From assembly GCF_016894385.1 (NCBI RefSeq), contig NZ_CP069812.1:3605001-3669000 (forward strand): a DNA stretch of 64,000 nt, read 5' to 3'. The stretch is from Cupriavidus oxalaticus. Lineage in GTDB: Bacteria; Pseudomonadota; Gammaproteobacteria; Burkholderiales; Burkholderiaceae. Shown here piece after piece: positions 49,132 to 58,494 of this stretch; positions within the stretch are counted from its first letter, which is position 1, and each line of letters opens with the position of its first letter. Both the position numbers and the translations under genes were made by a program. Under the pieces are notes generated by a model. The model ran no database searches. It was not told where the DNA came from and saw only the letters and a program-made list of their open reading frames with translations.

Positions 49132-49512
49132 TCAGCCTGCCGCCCGGCGCCTGCGCGCGGGCGCTGCCTCGGGCTGCACCATGAAGCGGTCGACCGCGCC
49201 GGAGGGCAAGGCGTTGTCCTCCAGCCGGCTGGCCACCTGCACGCACACGGTGCGGCACAGCTCGATCACGCTTTCGTCCGCAATCGCGTAGAAGACCAGG
49301 TTGGCTTCCTTGCGGCGCGACAGCACGCCCGAGCGGTACATCGCGTTGAGATGCCGCGACACATTGGTCTGCGACGAACCCACCGTCTCGACCACCGTGC
49401 TGACCGGCTTCTCGCCATCGCACAAGGCGTGCAGGATCTTCAGCCGCGTCGGCTCCGCCAGCAGGCTGAAGTAGCCCGACACCTTCTCGAATACGCGATC
49501 CAGCTCTTCCAT
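49132..49512 (-). CDS. ArsR-family repressor of the sox genes (SoxR-like)
   Basis: A 126-residue winged helix protein (GYFSLLAEPTRLKILHALCDGEKPVSTVVETVGSSQTNVSRHLNAMYRSGVLSRRKEANLVFYAIAD). Three cysteines, C31, C86 and C90, are set as in persulfide-sensing ArsR members (BigR/SqrR/SoxR), where two form a polysulfide bridge. The start at 49512 is chosen because an ATG at 49548 would overlap the operator palindrome at 49531-49550. It lies between fccB and soxC, so it is probably a sulfur-responsive repressor of both; ligand sensing is inferred. Confidence 0.85.
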   Translation of the reverse strand: MEELDRVFEKVSGYFSLLAEPTRLKILHALCDGEKPVSTVVETVGSSQTNVSRHLNAMYRSGVLSRRKEANLVFYAIADESVIELCRTVCVQVASRLEDNALPSGAVDRFMVQPEAAPARRRRAAG

Positions 49513-49530
49513 GCCGTCCAATATATTCGT

Positions 49531-49550
49531 ATATGCGTGAATGCGCATAT
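49531..49550. promoter_or_regulatory. ArsR-type operator candidate
   Basis: ATATGCG (49531-49537), six-base spacer, CGCATAT (49544-49550): a perfect 7-bp inverted repeat within an AT-rich island 19 bp before the repressor start. Its position suggests autoregulation and control of the downstream sox genes. Confidence 0.6.
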
Positions 49551-49597
49551 AGTGTTTACCCAATGATGCCGCCCAGCAGCACATGCGCCGACATCAG

Positions 49598-49608
49598 CCC
49601 CCCCCCCC
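49598..49608. repeat. Run of 11 cytosines
   Basis: An 11-bp homopolymer in the gap between fccB and the ArsR gene, about 50 bp beyond the operator. It could vary in length by slippage, or be a sequencing artefact. Confidence 0.9.
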
Positions 49609-49686
49609 GCGCGGCATTGCACGTTCTTGCGGTTTTGTCATGAGGCGCCCTGGCAGTGCCCCGGGGTTGCCAGGGCCGCTAGTGCC

Positions 49687-50961
49687 CTATCCCAGCATCT
49701 CCGACCAGATGCCCTTGGCCCACGACAGCGCGTACACCCCCTCCAGCGTATTGGGCGCGTCCGACAGGCCGCCCGAGCCCGGCACGGTCAGCATGGTCTT
49801 CTGCGCAGCGTCGTAGCGGTGCACGCTCGCCACGTGCACCGCCTCGCGGTCCGAGGTGAAGCTGTAGCAGGTGTTGTTATAGAGCGGCTGTGGGTCCGGC
49901 GTCCGCCCCGACAGCAGCGCGACGATCGCCGCAGCCGCCACCTTGCCATGCTGGTTGGCCATATGGCCGGACTTGGGCATCAGCGGCGCGATCTGGATGG
50001 CGTCGCCGACCACATGGATATTGGGCGCCGCACGCGACTCGAAGGTGACGAAATCGACATCGCACCACTTGGCGTTGGCCGTGGCCAGTCCTGTCGCCAC
50101 CGCGATTGCCCCCGCGCGCTGCGGCGGCAGCACGTTGATCACGTCCGCGCGCACATCCTCCTGCACCTCGAACTTGAGCGTGCGCGTGGCCGGGTCGACA
50201 TCGACCGTGTTGTACTGCGGCCGGTACTCGACCATGCCGGGGTACTGCCCGGCCCACACCTTGCGGAACAAGCCCGCCTTGGAGGTGATGTCCGGGTTGG
50301 CGTCCAGGACCAGCACCTTGCTGCGCGGCTTGTGCTGCTTGAAATAGTGCGCCACCTGGCAGACCCGCTCGTACGGGCCTGGCGGGCAGCGATACGGTGC
50401 CGTGGGAATGGTGATGGCGTAGGTGCCGCCGTCGGGCATCGCTTCCAGCTGGCGGCGCAGCGCCACGGTCTGCGGGCCGGCCTTCCAGGCGTGCAGCACC
50501 TGGTCGCCGCCGGGCCGCTTCAGGCCGGGCAGCGCGTCGCTCATCAGGTCGATGCCGGGCGACAGCAGCAGCCGGTCGTAGCGCAGCGTGCCGCCGCCGG
50601 CCAGCCGCACCGTGCGCTTGCCGGGATCGATGGCGGCGGCGGTGTCGCGCACCAGCTTGACGCCATGGCGGCGCACCAGTTGGTCGTACGTCAGCGTGAG
50701 CTCGGCCATCTGCCGGCTGCCGCCGATCACCAGGTTGGACAGCGGGCAGGAAATGAATACAGGATTGGGTTCGACCAGCGTGACTTCGATGGCGTTGCCG
50801 CTCCACTCGCGCAGGTAGCGCGCGGCGGTGGCCCCGCCGTAGCCGCCGCCGATCACCACCACCCTGGCCGGCGCCGCGGCCCTCGCCGCCCGCACGCCCA
50901 TCGCACCCATCGAGCCCAGCACCGCGGCGCCGGCGGCGCCCAGGAAATGTCGTCGTTGCAT
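49687..50961 (-). CDS. fccB: Flavocytochrome c sulfide dehydrogenase, flavoprotein subunit
   Basis: A 424-residue periplasmic flavoprotein oxidising sulfide. A Tat signal (MQRRHFLGAAGAAVLGSMG) is followed by the FAD motif VVVIGGGYGGATAARYL, later ISCPLSNLVIGG (C72), PYRCPPGPYERVCQ (C192, C201) and NTCYSFTSDREAV (C365) in the C-terminal Fcc domain. Two of these cysteines form the redox-active disulfide of the family. It follows the small cytochrome gene by 13 bp. Confidence 0.93.
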   Translation of the reverse strand: MQRRHFLGAAGAAVLGSMGAMGVRAARAAAPARVVVIGGGYGGATAARYLREWSGNAIEVTLVEPNPVFISCPLSNLVIGGSRQMAELTLTYDQLVRRHGVKLVRDTAAAIDPGKRTVRLAGGGTLRYDRLLLSPGIDLMSDALPGLKRPGGDQVLHAWKAGPQTVALRRQLEAMPDGGTYAITIPTAPYRCPPGPYERVCQVAHYFKQHKPRSKVLVLDANPDITSKAGLFRKVWAGQYPGMVEYRPQYNTVDVDPATRTLKFEVQEDVRADVINVLPPQRAGAIAVATGLATANAKWCDVDFVTFESRAAPNIHVVGDAIQIAPLMPKSGHMANQHGKVAAAAIVALLSGRTPDPQPLYNNTCYSFTSDREAVHVASVHRYDAAQKTMLTVPGSGGLSDAPNTLEGVYALSWAKGIWSEMLG

Positions 50962-50974
50962 GGCGTTTTCTCCC

Positions 50975-51346
50975 TCAACGCACGTTGGCGAACCACGCCG
51001 CGATCGCGGCGAGCTGTTCGTCGGTGTAGCCCTTGGCGATCTGGTGCATCACCGTGGCCGGGCGCGCGCCGGAACGGAACGCCTGCAACTGCGCCAGCAG
51101 TTCGGCCTGCTGGCGTCCTGCCAGCGACGGAATGGTGCTGCCTTCGGGCGCGCGGCCGGATGGGCCGTGGCAGCTGGTGCAGGCGGCGGCATGGATGCGC
51201 ACGTGCTGGGCGGCGGGGGCTGCGGCAGGCGCCGCGGCGGGGGCGGAGGCCGCGGGCTCGGCCGACAGTGCGGGCTGGGCGCCGCAAAGCGCCGAGGCCA
51301 GCAATGCCAGCCGCACGAACACAGCGGGCCGGGGGATGGTTGTCAT
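50975..51346 (-). CDS. fccA: Monohaem cytochrome c, probable haem subunit of flavocytochrome c
   Basis: A 123-residue periplasmic cytochrome with signal peptide (about 1-29), an Ala/Pro-rich linker, haem site CTSCH (56-60) and a Met-rich end (TVMHQIAKGYTDEQLAAIAAWFANV). The next gene is fccB, which supports a role as its electron-accepting partner. The resemblance to general class I cytochromes c is broad, so another electron carrier role is possible. Confidence 0.75.
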   Translation of the reverse strand: MTTIPRPAVFVRLALLASALCGAQPALSAEPAASAPAAAPAAAPAAQHVRIHAAACTSCHGPSGRAPEGSTIPSLAGRQQAELLAQLQAFRSGARPATVMHQIAKGYTDEQLAAIAAWFANVR

Positions 51347-51452
51347 GGTCTCGCTCCGTGTGGGGTGCCGGGCGCCGGCATCGGCAAGATGCCTGCGGGC
51401 GTGGCAACCGTATCACATCGTGTGCGGACGGTGTGCGGCGAAAACCGCAGAT

Positions 51453-51484
51453 GGAAAAACGGCGCCCGCATGTGCGGGCGCCGT
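51453..51484 (-). terminator. Rho-independent terminator of the BON-domain gene
   Basis: On the minus strand ACGGCGCCCGC pairs with GCGGGCGCCGT around ACAT (51484-51459), followed by TTTTT. It lies 22 bp past the BON gene stop and separates it from the fcc-sox genes. Confidence 0.85.
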
Positions 51485-51505
51485 AGTGCTGGCGAGCGAG
51501 CCGGC

Positions 51506-52345
51506 TCAGGGCAGGTTCCGGCCCGGCGGCAGGGCTACCGGCGAGGCAACCGGCGAACTCACCGGGCTGGCAGTCGCCTCGCCGGGCATGCTGGCCGGCG
51601 CATCGACCGGACCGCCCACGCCCGGCACCGACTGCACCGGCGCCGGCGTGCCGACGTTGCCGTCGATCGACGGATTCTGCGCGGTCGAGGCCGCATCCAG
51701 GCGTGCGCGTTCGGTGTCATTGACGTAGTCGAACGCCTTGACCACCTTGGTCACGCCGGAGGCATTGCGCGCCACGTCGGTGGCGCGGTCGCCTTCCTGC
51801 TGGGTCACCACGCCCAGCAGGTAGACCACGCTCTTCTCGGTGGTGATCTTGATCGAGTTCGACGGCACGCCGTCGGCGGTCATCAGCAGCGTCTTGACCT
51901 TGCTGGTCAGGTACGCGTCCTGGCTCTGCGTCATGAAGCCGGGAGAATTGACCACCTCGAGCTCGTTGATCACCACGCGCGCATTCTGCAGGCCGCGCAC
52001 GTATTGCTCGACCTGCTGCTTGACGCTGTCATTGCTGGCCTCGCCCGTGAGCAGCACCTTGCGGTTGAACACGGTCACGTTGACGCGGGCCTGGCCGCTG
52101 TAGCGCGAGTTGATGGTGCTCTCCGCTTCCATCTGCAGGCCGCGGTCGACGGTCTGGGTGGCGGCCGGACGGCGGTCGGTGGCCATGGTCACGCCGGTGC
52201 CCACGGCGCCGGCGATCACGGGAAAGCAGCCGGCCAGCTGGGTGGCGGAAACCAGCACCGCCGCCGCGGTCAGCGTGGCGCGAAGGATGCGGCCGGTGCC
52301 GGCGGCGCCGGTCCGGGTTTCAGGCGTAGTGGGCAGGTTCGTCAT
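51506..52345 (-). CDS. dolP: BON-domain lipoprotein, DolP (YraP)-like
   Basis: A 279-residue outer-membrane lipoprotein. The signal ends in lipobox LAGC (residues 37-40). Two BON domains follow (INSRYSGQARVNVTVFNRKVLLTGEASNDSVKQQVEQYVRGLQNARVVINEL; LTSKVKTLLMTADGVPSNSIKITTEKSVVYLLGVVTQQEGDRATDVARNASGVTKVVKAFDYV). E. coli DolP supports outer-membrane integrity. Unlike it, this protein has an extra tail of about 70 residues rich in Pro, Ala, Ser and Gly. The order yraN-diaA-dolP is the same as in E. coli. Confidence 0.88.
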   Translation of the reverse strand: MTNLPTTPETRTGAAGTGRILRATLTAAAVLVSATQLAGCFPVIAGAVGTGVTMATDRRPAATQTVDRGLQMEAESTINSRYSGQARVNVTVFNRKVLLTGEASNDSVKQQVEQYVRGLQNARVVINELEVVNSPGFMTQSQDAYLTSKVKTLLMTADGVPSNSIKITTEKSVVYLLGVVTQQEGDRATDVARNASGVTKVVKAFDYVNDTERARLDAASTAQNPSIDGNVGTPAPVQSVPGVGGPVDAPASMPGEATASPVSSPVASPVALPPGRNLP

Positions 52346-52409
52346 GCGGTCCTTGCTGTGGCTGGATGTTGGAAATCGGGGGCGGAAGCGGGTAAGCAGA
52401 CGGGCGGGC

Positions 52410-53033
<624 letters not shown>

Positions 53034-53050
53034 TCACGCGCCAGCGCGCA

Positions 53051-53446
53051 TTATGAACCAGCCTCCGCGATGTCCAGGTCAAATGCGTGCTGCAGCCAGT
53101 CCAGACGCCCCGGCTCCAGCGCCACCACGTCGAAACGGCACGGCGGCAGTTGCGCCAGCGTGGCGAGGTAGTGAGCCGCAGCCAGCAAAACGCGTCGCTG
53201 CTTGGCCGGCGTCACGCTCGCTGCGGCGCCGCCGAAACCGCGTCCGCTGCGCTGGCGCACCTCCACGAACACCAGCGTGCCGTCCGGCGCGCGCATCACC
53301 AGGTCGATCTCGCCGCCTTTGCAGCGATAATTGCGGACCACGGGCTGCAGGCCCTGGCGCCGCAGATGCGCCAGCGCCCGGTCCTCCGCCCGCATCCCGC
53401 GCGCCTGCGCGTCACTCGGCTGCGTGGTGGATTTGAATGATGGCAT
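53051..53446 (-). CDS. yraN: UPF0102 protein YraN
   Basis: A 131-residue protein of the YraN/UPF0102 family with a PD-(D/E)XK nuclease-like core: RGMRAEDRALAHLRRQGLQPVVRNYRCKGGEIDLVMRAPDGTLVFVEVRQRS, where the family usually has VEVK. The role is unproven. Only 15 bp separate its start from divergent rsmI. Confidence 0.92.
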   Translation of the reverse strand: MPSFKSTTQPSDAQARGMRAEDRALAHLRRQGLQPVVRNYRCKGGEIDLVMRAPDGTLVFVEVRQRSGRGFGGAAASVTPAKQRRVLLAAAHYLATLAQLPPCRFDVVALEPGRLDWLQHAFDLDIAEAGS

Positions 53447-53461
53447 CGACGGAAGTTCTCA

Positions 53462-54382
53462 ATGAGTGACTGGATCTCGCTGGCGGCCAGCCAGTCGTAC
53501 CCCGGCGGCACGCTGTATGTCGTGGCCACGCCCATCGGCAATGTCGCGGACCTGTCGCTGCGGGCGCTGCATGTGCTCGGCCTGGCCGATGCGGTGGCCT
53601 GCGAAGACACCCGCAATACGGCCCAGCTGCTGTCGCGCGTAGGCCTGCAGCGGCCGCTGGTGGCCGTGCACGAGCACAACGAGCGCGAGGCCGCCGGCCG
53701 CATCGCCGCGCGGCTGGCCGCGGGCGAGCGTATCGCCTATGTCTCGGACGCCGGCACGCCGGGCATATCGGATCCGGGCGCGAGGCTGGTCGAGGCGGTG
53801 CGCGCCGCCGGCCACCCGGTGGTGCCCCTGCCCGGCCCCAGCGCCGCGGTGGCCGCGCTGTCGGTGGCGGGCGACATGCTCGAGACCGGCGCAGGCCGTT
53901 TCACCTTCGTCGGCTTCCTGCCGAGCAAGCCCAAGGCGCGCGGCGAGGCCATCGCGCGGCTCGCCGCGCTGGACCATGCCTGGGTCTGCTACGAGGCGCC
54001 GCACCGCATTGCCGACACGCTGGCCGCGCTCGCCGCCGGGCTGCCCGGCGAGCGCCGGCTGCTGGTCGGGCGCGAGCTGACCAAGCTGTTCGAGGACATC
54101 GCGGTGGTGACCGCGGCGCAGGCACCGGCATGGCTGGCGGCCGACCCGAACCGGGCCAAGGGCGAATTCGTGCTGGTGGTGGAGGGCGCCGGCGCCGATG
54201 CGGCCACGGACGGCGCGCCCGATGCCGAGGCGCAGCGTGTGCTGGGGCTGCTGCTGGCGGAAGTGCCGGCCAAGCGCGCCGCCAAGCTGGCGGCCGCGAT
54301 CACCGGGGCAAACACCGGCGCGCTCTACCAGCTGGCGCTGGCGCAGCGTTCCGGCCAGGGTACGGGCGATAGCGGGGACTGA
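53462..54382 (+). CDS. rsmI: 16S rRNA (cytidine1402-2'-O)-methyltransferase
   Basis: A 306-residue SAM-dependent methyltransferase that 2'-O-methylates C1402 in the ribosomal P site. Signatures are GTLYVVATPIGNVADLSLRALHVLG, CEDTRNTAQLL, YVSDAGTPGISDPGARLV and PSAAVAALSVAGDM, and FVGFLPSKPKARGEA. The divergent arrangement with yraN is conserved among proteobacteria. Confidence 0.96.
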   Translation: MSDWISLAASQSYPGGTLYVVATPIGNVADLSLRALHVLGLADAVACEDTRNTAQLLSRVGLQRPLVAVHEHNEREAAGRIAARLAAGERIAYVSDAGTPGISDPGARLVEAVRAAGHPVVPLPGPSAAVAALSVAGDMLETGAGRFTFVGFLPSKPKARGEAIARLAALDHAWVCYEAPHRIADTLAALAAGLPGERRLLVGRELTKLFEDIAVVTAAQAPAWLAADPNRAKGEFVLVVEGAGADAATDGAPDAEAQRVLGLLLAEVPAKRAAKLAAAITGANTGALYQLALAQRSGQGTGDSGD

Positions 54383-54470
54383 AGCCGCCCGGGCGACGCC
54401 GCCGGGGCGGTGCGGGGAAAGTAACGGAGAGGTGTCAGCGCGCGGTGGCATGCATCGGGCGCTGCCGGTC

Positions 54471-55238
54471 TCAGCGGCGCTTGCGCTTGACCGTCTTGCC
54501 GCTGGCCTTGGTTGCCTTGCGCGCCTTGGCGGGCGCCAGCGAGTTGGCGAGTTCGGGCACGGAGACATCGTCGTCACCACTGCCATCGCCGGCCTCGGTG
54601 CCGCCGGCTTCGATCTGCGGGCCCAGCGCCGCAACTTCGGTGCGTGTCAGCCGGCGGATCTCGACGTTGACGGCGCCGCGCTCGACGAAGCCAAGCCGGC
54701 GCGCGGCGCCGTAGGACACGTCCAGCACGCGGTTGCCATGGTACGGGCCGCGGTCGTTGATGCGCAGCACCGCGACCTTGTTGTTGCGCAGGTTGCGCAC
54801 CAGCACCCAGCTGTCGAGCGGCAGCGAAGGATGGGCGGCGGTCATCGCGCGCATGTCGAAGCGCTCGCCATTGGCGGTCTTGCGGCCATGGAAGGCCTTG
54901 CCGTACCAGGACGCGACGCCGCGCTGCTCGAACGTGCCGATGTCCGCGCGCAGGCCGTCAAGCGAGCTGCCGCTGCGGCCTTCGTCCGGGTCGTAGCCGA
55001 ACAGGTTCCAGCTGCCGCCTTCGGAAGATGCGCGGGCGCTCTTGTCCGCGTCGTTGCGGGCGGCCTTGCCGGTGTTCTTCGCGGCGCGCGTGGGCACCGC
55101 GTTCGACGTATCGGCGACGTCCGCATTGTCGCCCCCGGGAGGCGTGGCACAAGCGGCCAGCACCAGGGCGCATGCAGTGCATGTCCCGAGCTTGGCCAGC
55201 CGTTGCCAGCGCTTGGTGAGGGCGGTCAAATTCAGCAT
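54471..55238 (-). CDS. rlpA: Septal ring lytic transglycosylase RlpA-like lipoprotein
   Basis: A 255-residue lipoprotein: signal with lipobox LAAC (near residue 29), then a double-psi beta-barrel domain (GVASWYGKAFHGRKTANGERFDMRAMTAAHPSLPLDSWVLVRNLRNNKVAVLRINDRGPYHGNRVLDVSYGAARRLGF), the RlpA signature. It lacks the SPOR domain and ends in a Lys/Arg-rich tail. Start at 55238; an ATG at 55259 is also possible. RlpA cleaves naked glycan strands at the septum in other bacteria. Confidence 0.88.
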   Translation of the reverse strand: MLNLTALTKRWQRLAKLGTCTACALVLAACATPPGGDNADVADTSNAVPTRAAKNTGKAARNDADKSARASSEGGSWNLFGYDPDEGRSGSSLDGLRADIGTFEQRGVASWYGKAFHGRKTANGERFDMRAMTAAHPSLPLDSWVLVRNLRNNKVAVLRINDRGPYHGNRVLDVSYGAARRLGFVERGAVNVEIRRLTRTEVAALGPQIEAGGTEAGDGSGDDDVSVPELANSLAPAKARKATKASGKTVKRKRR

Positions 55239-55532
55239 GGGCGCGAGTCTAGCATTCACTACTGCTGACTATCTCTTTCATTTTGTTACGAAATCTGTTC
55301 GATCTCGCACGAACGAGGGCGATCTCGCCCGCGATCGACGGTGTGGCAAGGGATTGCGGGGGATCCGGAAATTTTGTAACAGAGAGATTCATACAGCACA
55401 TTAAAGTATGCGCCGCAACAATTTTCCGCCCGGCGCTACAATGCAAAGCATGAATGCCGGGCGGTTTACCGACGCTGTCGCGGCGCGTGCGGTGCATGTT
55501 GCCAATGCCGCATCGATCACAAAAATCCACCG
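55239..55532. other. Divergent intergenic region with inverted repeats
   Basis: 294 bp between divergent rlpA and the MBL gene. GTTACGAAAT (55285-55294) and ATTTTGTAAC (55371-55380) are near-perfect inverted repeats 76 bp apart. A palindrome GGGCGATCTCGCCC (55317-55330) lies between them. TACAAT at 55437-55442 may be a -10 for the MBL gene. No gene is seen. Confidence 0.4.
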
Positions 55533-56183
55533 ATGAAAGTCCTCCTGATCCCGGTCACCCCTTTCCAGCAAAACTGTTCGCTGCTGATCGACGAGAGCAC
55601 CGGCACGGCCGCCGTCTGCGACCCGGGCGGCGACCTCGAACGCATTCGCGAAGCCGTGCGGGAGCAAGGCGTCACGCTGCAGAAAATCTTCCTGACGCAC
55701 GGCCACGTCGACCACTGCGCCGGTGCCGCGGCGCTGGCGCGCGAATTCGGTATCCCCATCGAAGGGCCGCAGCAGGACGAACGCTTCTGGATCGAGCAGT
55801 TGCCCGACCAGACGCGGCGCTTCGGCTTCGGCCATGCGGAAAGCTTCGAGCCTGACCGCTGGCTGGAGAACGGCGACACCGTGCAGTTCGGCAACGAAAC
55901 GCTGGAGGTCTACCACTGCCCGGGCCACACGCCCGGCCACGTGGTGTTCTTCTCGCGCGCCCACAAGCTGGCGGTGGTGGGCGATGTGCTGTTCGCCGGC
56001 TCGATCGGCCGCACCGATTTCCCGCGCGGCAACCACGCCGACCTGATCCGCTCGATCCGCACGCGGCTGTGGCCGCTGGGCAAGGACGTGACCTTCATTC
56101 CCGGCCACGGCCCGGTTTCGACCTTTGGCGAGGAGCGCCGCAACAACCCCTTCGTGGCGGACCACCTGAGCGACGTGGGCTGA
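55533..56183 (+). CDS. Metallo-beta-lactamase-fold hydrolase, glyoxalase II-like
   Basis: A 216-residue protein with the MBL zinc motif [10 protein letters not shown] and later [35 protein letters not shown] and [21 protein letters not shown]. It is of the YcbL/GloB-like type, acting on thioesters such as S-lactoylglutathione; the actual substrate is not evident. The next gene starts 5 bp after its stop. Confidence 0.9.
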   Translation: MKVLLIPVTPFQQNCSLLIDESTGTAAVCDPGGDLERIREAVREQGVTLQKIFLTHGHVDHCAGAAALAREFGIPIEGPQQDERFWIEQLPDQTRRFGFGHAESFEPDRWLENGDTVQFGNETLEVYHCPGHTPGHVVFFSRAHKLAVVGDVLFAGSIGRTDFPRGNHADLIRSIRTRLWPLGKDVTFIPGHGPVSTFGEERRNNPFVADHLSDVG

Positions 56184-56187
56184 TCCC

Positions 56188-56844
56188 ATGGCCAAGCGAC
56201 AGCTACCCGACACCCGGCCGGAAATCTACGTCAGCACCGACGTCGAGGCGGACGGCCCCATTCCTGGCCCGCATTCGATGCTGTCGTTCGCTTCGGCCGC
56301 CATGCTGGCGGACAAGACCGTGATCGGCACGTTTTCGGCAAACCTGGAGACGCTGCCCGGCGCCGCGGGGCACCCGGTACAGATGCAGTGGTGGCAGACC
56401 CAGCCCGAGGCCTGGAGCGCCTGCCGGCGCGACCTGCAGCGCCCGGAGGACGCATTGGTGCGCTACGTGGAATGGGTCGAGAGCCTGCCCGGCAAGCCGG
56501 TCTTCGTGGCCTTCCCGGCCGGCTTCGATTTCACCTGGATGTTCTGGTACATGATGCGCTTCGCCGGGCGCTCGCCGTTCGGCTGGGCCGCGCTGGACAT
56601 CAAGACGCTGGGCTTTGCGCTGACGGGCCGGCCCTACCGCAAGACCGTGAAGGCGACCTTCCCGAAGGAATGGATGGATCCGCTGCCCCACACCCATGTG
56701 GCGCTGGACGATGCGCTGGAACAGGGCGCGCTGTTCTGCAACATGCTGGCAGCGCAGCGAGCGCGGGAAGCGGCGCTGGCAAGCCTGGCGCCGGCTGCAG
56801 AGAACGGCATAAGCGAGTCCTCACAACCTGATCCGGCCGCCTGA
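56188..56844 (+). CDS. 3'-5' exonuclease-like protein (RNase H-like fold)
   Basis: A 218-residue protein with a DEDD-type arrangement: [13 protein letters not shown] (DxE), [19 protein letters not shown] (second Asp) and [17 protein letters not shown] (H-x-x-x-D-D). This resembles the exonuclease family of RNase T/DnaQ-like proteins. The nucleic acid it cuts is not known. It overlaps nothing and is probably transcribed with the MBL gene. Confidence 0.8.
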   Translation: MAKRQLPDTRPEIYVSTDVEADGPIPGPHSMLSFASAAMLADKTVIGTFSANLETLPGAAGHPVQMQWWQTQPEAWSACRRDLQRPEDALVRYVEWVESLPGKPVFVAFPAGFDFTWMFWYMMRFAGRSPFGWAALDIKTLGFALTGRPYRKTVKATFPKEWMDPLPHTHVALDDALEQGALFCNMLAAQRAREAALASLAPAAENGISESSQPDPAA

Positions 56845-57052
56845 AGCGTTGCTGCAGCGCGGCATGCACTGCGGCACGCCCCTTGCAGACCGCGCTCACG
56901 CATCTGCCGCCAACCCGCCTATAGTAGAAGCGGATGTGGCGCACCGGGCGAAACGAGCCAACCGATCATTCGGCGCACTTGCGCAACCCGCCACCATCCG
57001 CCTGACCGATGTTGCCCGGAGCCGCGCGGCGCCTGCCGAGGAGGTGTGGATC

Positions 57053-57286
57053 ATGCGTTTTCCTACCGACCTGCACTTGAGGGGCCTGGCCGGCCGGATT
57101 CACTGGCCGCATGGGTCGCACGCGAAGGGCGCCACGCCCATCACCCATCACCATACCTCGGATGAAGACGCCGAAGTCGCCAAGGCAACGCTGTACGTCA
57201 GTACAGTGACGCTGGTGGTGCTGCTGGTCGTGCTCGCGGCCATTGCTTTCGGTCAGGAGGCCATGCACTGGCTGGGTGTTCATTAG
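57053..57286 (+). CDS. Small single-pass membrane protein
   Basis: A 77-residue protein. The first half is soluble and His-rich (HWPHGSHAKGATPITHHHTSDED); the second half is one membrane helix (YVSTVTLVVLLVVLAAIAFG) with a short WLGVH end. GAGGAGG lies before the ATG at 57053, and a strong terminator follows, so it is a real gene. No family is recognised. Confidence 0.7.
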   Translation: MRFPTDLHLRGLAGRIHWPHGSHAKGATPITHHHTSDEDAEVAKATLYVSTVTLVVLLVVLAAIAFGQEAMHWLGVH

Positions 57287-57321
57287 ACGACCCGCCTGAA
57301 GCTGTTTGTCTCGCAGACCGG

Positions 57322-57354
57322 CCGGCCCCCACAGTTCGTGGGGGCCGGTTTTAT
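57322..57354 (+). terminator. Rho-independent terminator
   Basis: CCGGCCCCCAC (57322-57332) pairs with GTGGGGGCCGG (57338-57348) around AGTTC, followed by TTTTATT. It ends the small membrane protein gene. Confidence 0.88.
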
Positions 57355-57367
57355 TCCGGCGTCCGCT

Positions 57368-57727
57368 TCAGGCCAGCAGCGGCACCACGTTCTCGGGCGG
57401 GCGGCCGATGGCGGCGCGGCGGTTGCGCACGACCACGGGGCGCTGCAGCAGGATCGGGTTGTCGGCCACGGCGGCCAGCAGCTCGGCATCGGTCAGGCCC
57501 GGGTCGTCCAGGCCCAGCTCCGCGTACGGCGCCTCGTTGGCGCGGATCATCTCGCGCACCGGCACGCCCAGCATGGTGTTGAGCTGGCGCAGCGTCGCCA
57601 CGGACGGCGGGTTCTTCAGGTACTCGACGATTTCCACCGGCTCGCCCAGGCGCCCGGCGGCTTCCTCGACCATGGCAAGCGTCTCGCGCGACTTGGAGCA
57701 GCGGGGGTTGTGGTAGATCGTGATCAT
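57368..57727 (-). CDS. arsC: ArsC-family glutaredoxin-dependent reductase
   Basis: A 119-residue ArsC: active-site Cys in IYHNPRCSKSRETLAM (C10), LKNPPSVATLRQLNTMLG, and NPILLQRPVVVRNRRAAIGRPPENV. It could reduce arsenate with glutathione and glutaredoxin; many chromosomal ArsC-like proteins outside ars operons have other or unknown substrates, and no ars genes are nearby. Confidence 0.88.
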   Translation of the reverse strand: MITIYHNPRCSKSRETLAMVEEAAGRLGEPVEIVEYLKNPPSVATLRQLNTMLGVPVREMIRANEAPYAELGLDDPGLTDAELLAAVADNPILLQRPVVVRNRRAAIGRPPENVVPLLA

Positions 57728-57906
57728 GGCAGGTGTCCTTTCTTGTTGATGCGCGCCCCATGCTGGGGCGTGGCACTAATGCGGTGCAAATCCAACGGCA
57801 CTATATACAACACATCGGGCCGCGCGCAGGTACAAGGGAACAAGTGCCGGGCACGCATCCTGCGTTGCCCCAAGTCCATGCATCCGGCCACTGGCCTGCT
57901 CTCCCG

Positions 57907-58482
57907 ATGACCTCCCCCACCGCATCCCTCCGTCCCGTCGCCGCGCGCAAGCCGTTCACGCTGCGCGACGCCACCGCCTCGGACGTCGCGGCCATCCACG
58001 CCATCTACACGCACCATGTCCTGCACGGCCGCGCTTCGTTCGAGGAAGTGCCGCCTACCGTCGATGACATGCGGCTGCGCTTCGCCGAGGTGCGCCGCAA
58101 GAACCTGCCCTACCTGGTCGCCGAGCGCGATGGCGCGGTGTTGGGCTACGCCTATGCTTCGGCCTACCGCACCCGCAGCGCCTACCGTTTCGCCATCGAG
58201 GACTCGATCTATGTCGACCACCGCTGTGTTGGCGAGGGCCTGGGACAGGCGCTGCTCGCCGAGCTGGTGGCGCGGTGCGAAACCGGCCCGTGGCGCCAGA
58301 TGGTCGCGGTGATCGCCTGTACCGCCAGCGGCGAAGGCGCCGGCTCCCTGGCCGTGCATGAGCGGCTGGGCTTCCGGACCGTGGGCCGGCTGGAAGCGGT
58401 CGGCTTCAAGCATGGGCAGTGGATCGATACGGTATTGATGCAGCGGGTGCTCGGGACGGGGGCGAATACGCTGCCGGAGTAG
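57907..58482 (+). CDS. GNAT N-acetyltransferase, phosphinothricin-acetyltransferase-like
   Basis: A 191-residue GNAT protein: FTLRDATASDVAAIHAIYTHHVLHGRASFEEVPPT, VLGYAYASAYRTRSAYRFAIEDSIYVDHRCVGEGLGQALLAEL (acetyl-CoA motif), LAVHERLGFRTVGRLEAVGFKHGQWIDTVLMQR. This pattern is that of the Pat/Bar/MddA group, which acetylate phosphinothricin, methionine sulfoximine or sulfone. Start at 57907. It converges with the M20 peptidase gene. Confidence 0.87.
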   Translation: MTSPTASLRPVAARKPFTLRDATASDVAAIHAIYTHHVLHGRASFEEVPPTVDDMRLRFAEVRRKNLPYLVAERDGAVLGYAYASAYRTRSAYRFAIEDSIYVDHRCVGEGLGQALLAELVARCETGPWRQMVAVIACTASGEGAGSLAVHERLGFRTVGRLEAVGFKHGQWIDTVLMQRVLGTGANTLPE

Positions 58483-58494
58483 GCGCAAGCGCTC

